Positions 57,994 through 64,000 of a stretch of DNA of 64,000 bases are shown here, piece by piece. The DNA lies in NCBI GenBank assembly GCA_028871795.1, contig JAGWMG010000002.1, positions 124,001-188,000 on the forward strand, given 5' to 3'. The notes beneath the pieces are model-generated. The model was not told where the DNA came from, searched no databases, and was given only the letters and a program-made list of their open reading frames with translations. Numbering within the stretch: the stretch's first letter is position 1; each line of letters begins with the position of its first letter. The position numbers and the translations under genes were made by a program. Source of the DNA: Alphaproteobacteria bacterium. Lineage in GTDB: Bacteria; Pseudomonadota; Alphaproteobacteria; Micropepsales; Micropepsaceae.

Positions 57994-60084
57994 CTACTCC
58001 CCCAGCCCCAACTCCCGCGCCAGGTAGACGAACGACAGCGCCCACATTTCGGCGGCCTGCTTGTGGTTGGCGGCGGCGGCGTGGCCGCCGTCGGTGTTCT
58101 CGTAGAACAGCACGCTGTGGCCTTGCGCCTCCATCCGCGCCGCCATCTTGCGCGCGTGCACCGGGGTGACACGGTCGTCGCTGGTGGCGGTGACGAACAG
58201 CACCGGCGGATAGTTCTTCTTGGCGCGGACGTTCTGATAAGGGCTATAGGAGCGGATGTACGCCGCCATCTTGGGATCGGCGGGATCGCCGTACTCCGCG
58301 ATCCACGAGGCGCCCGCGCCGATCTTCGTGTAGCGGATCATGTCGATCAGCGGCACCTGGCAGACCACGGCGCCGAGCAACTCGGGATGCTGCGTCATCA
58401 CCGTGGAAACCAGCAGCCCGCCGTTCGAGCCGCCCATGATGCCGAGCTGCGCAGGCGCGGCGATCTTGCGCTTGACGATGTCGGCGGCGACCGCCGCGAA
58501 ATCGTCATAGGCGCGCTGGCGATGATATTTCAGCGCCGCCTCGTGCCAGCCCGGCCCGAACTCGCCGCCGCCGCGGATGTTCGCGAGCACGTAGGTGCCG
58601 CCGCGTGTGAGCCACAACATACCCATGTTCGCCGAATAGGACGGTATTTCCGAAATCTCGAAACCGCCATAGCCGTAAAGGATCGCGGGGCGCGGCCCCT
58701 TGGTGTCTTTCGCGCGCACGACGAAGTACGGAATCTTCGTGCCGTCCTTCGATTTGGCTTCGAACTGTTCGGTGACGAGACCCGACGCGTCGAAGCGCGC
58801 CGGCAACGCTTTGATCTCGGCCGGCTTGTCGTTGCCGTTGTCAGCGTACAGCGTGGGCGGCTTGAGAAAGCTCTCGAAGCTGAAATAGGCTTCCGGGCCG
58901 TAATCGTTGGTCGAGATGATATGCGTGGAGCCGCCCGGCGGCAGATCGAGCTTGCTGTCCGCCCACTTGCCATCGGCGAAACGGAAGGCGTGAACCGATC
59001 CTACGACATTGTCGTAGATCGAGGCGTAGACCGCATCACGCCCTGCCGAGACTTGGTCGATGGAAGAACGCGGACCTGGCGTGTAGAGAATCGAGACCTG
59101 CGGCGGCTTATCCGGCCCGGCATCCTTGAGCGAAACAGCGATCAGCGAGCCCTTGGCTATCTTCGTGCCATTTGTTGTCCAGTCCTCGCGCAAGGTGAGC
59201 AGAAGCTGGCCCCTGCTGAGACCTTGTAGTTGCGCGGACAACGGTACAGGCAGTTTCCACAACGCATCGCCCGCGCCTTCGAGAAAGTATTCCTCCTCGA
59301 AGAAGCTTGGTGCGCGCGCGATGAGCACTACGCTTCTGTTGCCATCACGGAAGATCGTGGCGGCCGCAGCGACGTCGGACTCTTTGGCTTCCAATAACGT
59401 CCTGGCGTCGGCGATTTTCTCACCGCGATGCCAGAGCTTGACGATGCGCGGATAGCCGGAGGTGGTCAGCGAACCGGGGCCGAAATCCGTGCCGAAGTAC
59501 ACCGTGTTGTCGTCGAGGATGGCGACATCCGATTTCGCCTCGGCGAGAGTGAAACCGTCCTTGATGAAGGCTTTGCTCGTCAGATCGAATTCGCGCACCA
59601 CGACGGCATCGCCGCCGCCGCGCGAGAGATTAACGAGGCAGCGCGTCAACGTGGGCGAGCACTGCGCCCCCTTCCACACCCAGTTCTCCTTTTCGTCGGC
59701 GGCGAGCTTGTCGAGATCCAGCAGGATTTCCCAATGCGGGTTCGCGTTGGCGTAGTCGGCGACGGTCGTGCGCCGCCACAGGCCCTTGGGATGCTCGGCG
59801 TCCTGCCAGAAGTTGAAGACATATTGGTGATCGAGATTGCCGTAAGGAATGCGGTCGGCGGCATCCAGGACTTTCAGGATGAAATCGTAGTTCGTCCGGT
59901 AGCGCGGATCGGCCTTGAGCACGCCCAGCGATTTCCGGTTCTGTTCCGCCACCCAGGCGAGCGGCTTGGCGCCATGAATGTCTTCCAGCCAGATATAGGG
60001 GTCTTCCACGGTCTTTCCTCTGTCGGCCGCGAGTGCGGCAGTGGCGGCCACAAGCCCGATCAGCAACACGACGAAACGGCGCAT
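57994..60084 (-). CDS. Prolyl oligopeptidase-family (S9A) serine peptidase, exported
   Basis: 696 residues. Signal peptide (RRFVVLLIGLVAATAALAA), N-terminal beta-propeller (DPYIWLEDIHGAKPLAWV at its start), C-terminal alpha/beta hydrolase with catalytic Ser in GIMGGSNGGLLV, Asp in TSDDRVTP and His in DGGHAAA. It cleaves short Pro-containing peptides in the periplasm. It could feed amino acids or pyroglutamyl peptides to the cell; that is inference only. Confidence 0.93.
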   Translation of the reverse strand: MRRFVVLLIGLVAATAALAADRGKTVEDPYIWLEDIHGAKPLAWVAEQNRKSLGVLKADPRYRTNYDFILKVLDAADRIPYGNLDHQYVFNFWQDAEHPKGLWRRTTVADYANANPHWEILLDLDKLAADEKENWVWKGAQCSPTLTRCLVNLSRGGGDAVVVREFDLTSKAFIKDGFTLAEAKSDVAILDDNTVYFGTDFGPGSLTTSGYPRIVKLWHRGEKIADARTLLEAKESDVAAAATIFRDGNRSVVLIARAPSFFEEEYFLEGAGDALWKLPVPLSAQLQGLSRGQLLLTLREDWTTNGTKIAKGSLIAVSLKDAGPDKPPQVSILYTPGPRSSIDQVSAGRDAVYASIYDNVVGSVHAFRFADGKWADSKLDLPPGGSTHIISTNDYGPEAYFSFESFLKPPTLYADNGNDKPAEIKALPARFDASGLVTEQFEAKSKDGTKIPYFVVRAKDTKGPRPAILYGYGGFEISEIPSYSANMGMLWLTRGGTYVLANIRGGGEFGPGWHEAALKYHRQRAYDDFAAVAADIVKRKIAAPAQLGIMGGSNGGLLVSTVMTQHPELLGAVVCQVPLIDMIRYTKIGAGASWIAEYGDPADPKMAAYIRSYSPYQNVRAKKNYPPVLFVTATSDDRVTPVHARKMAARMEAQGHSVLFYENTDGGHAAAANHKQAAEMWALSFVYLARELGLGE

Positions 60085-60182
60085 CTTGTCCCCTCCGGAA
60101 ACCGCAAGTTTGAACGGAACCGGGTCAGAAAGGTCAACCCGGCACTGGTGGGCGAAGAAGTCACAGCTTATATAGACCGCTG

Positions 60183-61013
60183 ATGACGCCTTTTCTCAAA
60201 ATGCACGGGCTCGGCAACGATTTCGCAGTTTTCGACGCGCGAAAGCAAGGCCTTGCGCTCAATGCCGCCGCCGCCCGTCGCCTCGCGGACCGCAGACGCG
60301 GCATCGGCTGCGATCAGGTGATTGTGATCGAAAGGACGGATGGCGCGGATGCCGCCATGCGCATCCTGAACGCGGATGGCGGCGAAGTGGAAACCTGCGG
60401 CAATGCCGCGCGCTGCGTGGCGCGTCTGCTGATGGAGGAAAAAGACTGCGGCACGGTGCTCATCGAGACGCCGGGCGGCCGCCTTGTTTGCAGCGATGCG
60501 GGCGGCGGCATGGTGACGGTGGATATGGGCGCGCCGACGCTGGTCTGGGACAAAGTGCCGCTCGCCCGCCCCGCGGATACCAACCGTTTCACGTTGAACG
60601 TGGACGGAAGGTCCTACGCGGCGTCGGCCGTGTCGATGGGCAATCCGCATTGCGTTCTGTTCGTGGACGACGCCGAGCACGCACCGGTGTCCACGCTGGG
60701 GCCGCGCATCGAGACCCATCCCATGTTCCCCAACCGCACCAATGTCGAGTTCGTCAGCGTGCGCGACCGCGCCCACCTGCGCCTGCGGGTGTGGGAGCGC
60801 GGCGCGGGCGTCACCTTGGCTTGCGGCTCCGGCGCCTGCGCCGCGGCCGTTGCAGCGCATCGCCGCGGCTTGACCGACGCCACCGTCGAGATCGAGCTCG
60901 ATGGCGGCGTATTGGCGCTCGAACTGCGCGCAGGCGACGGCCACGTTCTGATGACGGGACCCGCGGCCATTTCCTTCAGGGGCGAGATCGATTTCGCGGA
61001 ACCATTGCCGTGA
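60183..61013 (+). CDS. dapF: Diaminopimelate epimerase
   Basis: 276 residues. Two-domain cofactor-independent racemase with the catalytic cysteines in ETCGNAARCVARLL and TLACGSGACAAAVA; N-terminus KMHGLGNDFAVFD. Makes meso-DAP for lysine and peptidoglycan. The downstream mtaB start overlaps the stop (GTGA). Confidence 0.97.
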   Translation: MTPFLKMHGLGNDFAVFDARKQGLALNAAAARRLADRRRGIGCDQVIVIERTDGADAAMRILNADGGEVETCGNAARCVARLLMEEKDCGTVLIETPGGRLVCSDAGGGMVTVDMGAPTLVWDKVPLARPADTNRFTLNVDGRSYAASAVSMGNPHCVLFVDDAEHAPVSTLGPRIETHPMFPNRTNVEFVSVRDRAHLRLRVWERGAGVTLACGSGACAAAVAAHRRGLTDATVEIELDGGVLALELRAGDGHVLMTGPAAISFRGEIDFAEPLP

Positions 61014-62251
61014 GCGCCGACGTCATCACCTTCGGCTGCCGGCTCAACGCCTATGAATCCGAGGCCATTCGCGCGCGCGCGGCCGAAGCGGGACTCGACG
61101 ACGCCGTGATCGTCAACACTTGCGCGGTGACGGCGGAAGCCGTGCGCCAGTCGCGCCAGGAGATCCGCAAGCTGAAGCGCGAGCGCCCCGGCGCGCGCAT
61201 CATCGTCACCGGCTGCGCGGCGCAGACCGAACCCGGCACCTATGCCGGGATGCGGGAGGTCGACCTGGTGCTCGGCAACCGCGAAAAACTGGAAGCCGCA
61301 AATTACGCCGGCTTCGGCGCGGCGGAGCGCGTGCGCGTCAATGATATTATGAGCGTGAAAGAGACCGCGTCGCAGTTCGTGGACAGTTTCGAGGGCAAGA
61401 GCCGGTCCTTCCTGCAGGTCCAGAACGGCTGCGACCATCGTTGCACCTTCTGCATCATTCCTTACGGCCGCGGCAATTCGCGAAGCGTCGGCGTGGGCGC
61501 GGTGGTGGAAGAGGCCCGCCGGCTGACGGAAAACGGCTTCTGCGAGATCGTGCTCACCGGCGTCGATCTGACGTCCTACGGCACCGATCTGCCGGGCACG
61601 CCCTCGCTCGGCGCATTGGTGCGCAAGATCCTGAGGCTGGTCCCGGAATTAAAGCGCCTGAGACTTTCCTCCATCGATTCCATCGAAGTCGATGCGGAAT
61701 TGATGACGGCAATCGCCGAAGAAGGACGGCTGATGCCGCACTTTCATCTCTCGGCGCAATCGGGCGACGACATGATCCTCAAGCGCATGAAGCGCCGCCA
61801 TACCCGCGCCCACACCGTCGGCTTCTGCGAAGAGGTCCGCCGCCTGCGCCCCGAAGCGGCGTTCGGCGCCGACCTCATTGCCGGGTTCCCGACGGAAACC
61901 GACGAGATGTTCGAAAATACGGTGAAACTTGTGGATGACGCCGGACTTTCGACGCTGCACGTTTTTCCCTTCAGCGCCCGCAAGGGCACGCCCGCCGCGC
62001 GCATGCCGCAACTGCCGCGTGCCCTCGCCAAGGAGCGGGCCGGGCGTCTGCGCGCCAAAGGCGCCGCGGCGCAGGCAAAGCGGCTGGCCGCACTGATCGG
62101 CAGCGAACAGTTGCTGCTCGTCGAAAAGCCGGGGCTCGGCCGCACGCCTTGTTTCGCCCCCGTCCGTTTGGCGACCGACGCGACGCCGGGCGAATTCAGG
62201 CGGGTTCGTATCGTCGGTGCGACACACGATCACCTGATGGCCGCGCCATGA
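61010..62251 (+). CDS. mtaB: tRNA (N6-threonylcarbamoyladenosine37-C2)-methylthiotransferase MtaB
   Basis: 413 residues. UPF0004 domain with three cysteines (TFGCRLNAYESEA, VNTCAVTAEA, VTGCAAQTEP), radical-SAM CxxxCxxC in NGCDHRCTFCIIPYGRGNSRS, and a C-terminal TRAM-like part. It converts t6A37 to ms2t6A37. GTG start coupled to dapF and ATGA overlap with ftsY. Confidence 0.95.
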   Translation: MSADVITFGCRLNAYESEAIRARAAEAGLDDAVIVNTCAVTAEAVRQSRQEIRKLKRERPGARIIVTGCAAQTEPGTYAGMREVDLVLGNREKLEAANYAGFGAAERVRVNDIMSVKETASQFVDSFEGKSRSFLQVQNGCDHRCTFCIIPYGRGNSRSVGVGAVVEEARRLTENGFCEIVLTGVDLTSYGTDLPGTPSLGALVRKILRLVPELKRLRLSSIDSIEVDAELMTAIAEEGRLMPHFHLSAQSGDDMILKRMKRRHTRAHTVGFCEEVRRLRPEAAFGADLIAGFPTETDEMFENTVKLVDDAGLSTLHVFPFSARKGTPAARMPQLPRALAKERAGRLRAKGAAAQAKRLAALIGSEQLLLVEKPGLGRTPCFAPVRLATDATPGEFRRVRIVGATHDHLMAAP

Positions 62252-63183
62252 GGCAGTTCGGCGCAGCACCGCCGCCGCCGACCTTGTTCGAGCGGTTGAA
62301 GGAAGGCTTGGCGAAAAGCGCCGGCACGCTCGGTCTCAGCGACATCCTCAAGAAAAAACTCGACGCCGAAACCGTCGAGGCGCTTGAAAAAGCGTTGATC
62401 CGTGCCGATCTCGGCGTCGGGCCGGCGCACGAAATCGCCGCCGCGGTCGCCAGAGGCCGCTATGACGAGGACGTTTCCCCCGCGGAACTGCGCAAGGTTC
62501 TGGCCGGAGAAATCGCCCGCATCCTGCGGCCGATCGAGAAACCTTTTGTCGTAAACCGTGCCAAGAAACCGTTTGTGGTCCTGGTCGCCGGGGTCAACGG
62601 CACCGGCAAGACGACGACGATCGGCAAGATTGCGGCCAAGCTGGTGCGGGATGGACAGAAAGTTGTGCTCGCTGCAGGCGACACATTTCGTGCCGCCGCC
62701 ATCGAGCAACTTCAAATCTGGGGCAAGCGCGCGGGCGCCGAGGTATTCGCGCGCGCGCCCGGCTCCGACGCTGCGGGTCTCGTCTTCGACGCATTGTTGC
62801 GCGCGCACGACACGCAGGCAAACGTCCTTCTCATCGACACGGCCGGCCGCTTGCAGAACAAAGCGGGGCTGATGGCGGAGTTGGAGAAAATCGCGCGCGT
62901 TCTGAAGAAGCAGGACGCGGATGCTCCACACGCTGTGCTGCTGGTGCTGGATGCAACTACCGGACAGAACGCAGTTGCGCAGGTGGAGGCGTTCGCGGCC
63001 AGCGTTCCCTTGACCGGACTGGTGATGACCAAGCTGGACGGCACCGCGAAAGGCGGCATCCTGGTGGCGCTTGCCGCCAGGTTCGCATTGCCTGTCTATT
63101 TCATCGGCGTCGGCGAACGAGAGGACGATCTCCAGCCCTTCGTGGCCGAGACCTTTGCGAAGGCGCTGACGGGGGGTTCATGA
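62248..63183 (+). CDS. ftsY: Signal recognition particle receptor FtsY
   Basis: 311 residues. NG domain only, with G1 GVNGTGKTTTIGKIA, DTFRAAAIEQLQIW, DTAGRLQNKAGLM and TKLDGTAKGG. A very short N-terminus replaces the acidic A domain of E. coli FtsY. Docks SRP-ribosome complexes at the translocon. Overlaps the next gene by four bases. Confidence 0.97.
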   Translation: MRQFGAAPPPPTLFERLKEGLAKSAGTLGLSDILKKKLDAETVEALEKALIRADLGVGPAHEIAAAVARGRYDEDVSPAELRKVLAGEIARILRPIEKPFVVNRAKKPFVVLVAGVNGTGKTTTIGKIAAKLVRDGQKVVLAAGDTFRAAAIEQLQIWGKRAGAEVFARAPGSDAAGLVFDALLRAHDTQANVLLIDTAGRLQNKAGLMAELEKIARVLKKQDADAPHAVLLVLDATTGQNAVAQVEAFAASVPLTGLVMTKLDGTAKGGILVALAARFALPVYFIGVGEREDDLQPFVAETFAKALTGGS

Positions 63184-63728
63184 ATCCACAGTTGAGACGC
63201 GCAATCCTCGATTTCGGGCCTTTGCTGCTGTTCTTTGCGGCATATAAAATGTCCGGCCTTTATGCTGCGACTGCGACCGTCATGGTCGCGGCCGTTGTTG
63301 CCGTAGCTGTCGGATACCGCTTCGACCGCAAAATCCATCCGGTGCCGCTGGCCACGGCGGTCATCGTCCTGGTATTCGGCGGTTTGACCCTCTATCTGAA
63401 CGACGTCACCTTCATCAAGATGAAGCCGACCATGATTTACGCGCTGTTCGGCGCGGCTCTGCTCGGCGGACTGTATTTCGACCGGCCGCTCGCCAAATAT
63501 GTCCTCGGTGCGGCGGTGACGCTCGACGACGCGGCGTGGCGCGTCCTGACGCGGCGGTTCGGTTTGTTCTTTTTCGGGATGTCGTTTCTCAACGAATTGA
63601 TATGGCGCAATTTTTCCAACGACATATGGGTCGACTACCACGTTTTCGGCGCCACGGCGCTGACCGTTTTGTTCTCGCTGAGCCAATTGCCGTTCCTGCT
63701 CAAGCATCAGATCGAGATCCCCGACTAG
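63180..63728 (+). CDS. yciB: Inner membrane septation protein YciB (IspZ/septation protein A)
   Basis: 182 residues, about five membrane spans. Signatures LDFGPLLLFFAAYKMSGLYAATATVMVA, KMKPTMIYALFGAALLGG and FFGMSFLNELIWRNFSNDIWVDYHVFG are diagnostic. Affects septum formation and envelope integrity. Last gene of the coupled dapF-mtaB-ftsY-yciB string, the usual alphaproteobacterial arrangement. Confidence 0.94.
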   Translation: MNPQLRRAILDFGPLLLFFAAYKMSGLYAATATVMVAAVVAVAVGYRFDRKIHPVPLATAVIVLVFGGLTLYLNDVTFIKMKPTMIYALFGAALLGGLYFDRPLAKYVLGAAVTLDDAAWRVLTRRFGLFFFGMSFLNELIWRNFSNDIWVDYHVFGATALTVLFSLSQLPFLLKHQIEIPD

Positions 63729-64000
63729 AGATTGTTGATTTCGTCCGCATCGCTGTCACAGGTAGCAGCGCGCGCCCGTCGAAAAAGTCGCGCAGGACAA
63801 AAGACCCAAAACGCATCCCGCGCATTGCCTTCATCCACGCAAAAGCGATAGAGGATAGTTGTCGACGGTCGTTCTGTTGTCTATTGTTCCGTATGCGCGC
63901 CATTTGACGGACGCACGAAGCACCCGGCGTTCAGGGGATAGTTTTCCGCGTAGGAATTTACACGAAACGTCGGACAAGAATTTCAACTGGGCAGGGGTGG
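63729..64000. other. Unannotated window end
   Basis: 272 bases after yciB. Short open frames occur on both strands (for example leftward 63700-63903), but none has a ribosome site or family resemblance. No terminator or RNA gene was recognised. Confidence 0.5.

Noticed and set aside
63700-63903. Small leftward frame at the window end
   Set aside because: No ribosome site, basic low-information sequence, overlaps the yciB 3' end.

Overview
The window is chromosomal DNA from a GC-rich alphaproteobacterium. Evidence is the gene order (ruvC-ruvA-ruvB / ybgC-tolQRAB-pal-cpoB; tilS-ftsH-folP-glmM; ffh-rpsP-rimM-trmD-rplS; dapF-mtaB-ftsY-yciB; zapA-6S RNA-5-FCL beside tkt-gap-pgk-fba), the family-level protein features, and the third-position GC bias that produces long spurious antisense frames. 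Genus cannot be fixed from the sequence alone; Rhizobiales- or Micropepsales-like lineages are plausible. No prophage, IS element, CRISPR array or tRNA was seen.

Layout. 1-7.3 kb: end of an acyl-CoA-type E2 gene, then a 5-oxoproline module (fused 5-oxoprolinase divergent from a two-subunit DUF969/DUF979 transporter plus DUF2891). 7.5-14.4 kb: gdhA with an 18-bp palindrome in its leader, a large PEP/pyruvate-binding protein with receiver-like domains, purA, a Cys-rich exported protein and a YkgJ-type protein. 14.4-29.9 kb: one long leftward block, reading yebC, ruvC, ruvA, ruvB, an HNH endonuclease, ybgC, tolQ, tolR, tolA, tolB, pal, cpoB, tilS, ftsH, folP, glmM, thiD. It combines Holliday-junction processing, the Tol-Pal envelope machine, tRNA modification, membrane proteolysis, folate and peptidoglycan-precursor synthesis. 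30-34.7 kb: hemerythrin, a lone Flp-type pilin, feoAB with a Fur-like box, queD, and a peroxiredoxin with an Irr-like box. 34.8-46.5 kb: YmdB-type phosphodiesterase, 5-FCL, 6S RNA, a GFA protein, an unknown membrane protein, zapA and DUF4164 leftward; tkt-gap-pgk-fba-thiE-efp-suhB rightward. 46.5-53.6 kb: accessory envelope and transport genes (OmpA-like protein, two MFS carriers, two tandem PAP2-like proteins, GNAT, DUF2141), mdh and an HU protein. 53.9-63.7 kb: translation and secretion genes rplS-trmD-rimM-rpsP-ffh, an orphan nuclease-like gene, an S9 peptidase, and dapF-mtaB-ftsY-yciB.

The most notable points are: (i) the chromosomal dihydropteroate synthase next to glmM has the sequence hallmarks of the mobile sulfonamide-insensitive Sul enzymes; (ii) an AT-rich HNH endonuclease gene sits exactly between ruvB and ybgC and carries two peptide blocks that match RuvB, one of them nearly identical to the neighbouring ruvB at DNA level; (iii) two further AT-rich orphan genes (a PD-(D/E)XK-like protein and a two-TM protein) sit at junctions of otherwise conserved blocks; (iv) a 987-codon ATP-grasp (PPDK-like) protein has receiver-like domains but no phospho-histidine or PEP domain; (v) tandem PAP2-like proteins, one of which has lost its catalytic histidine.
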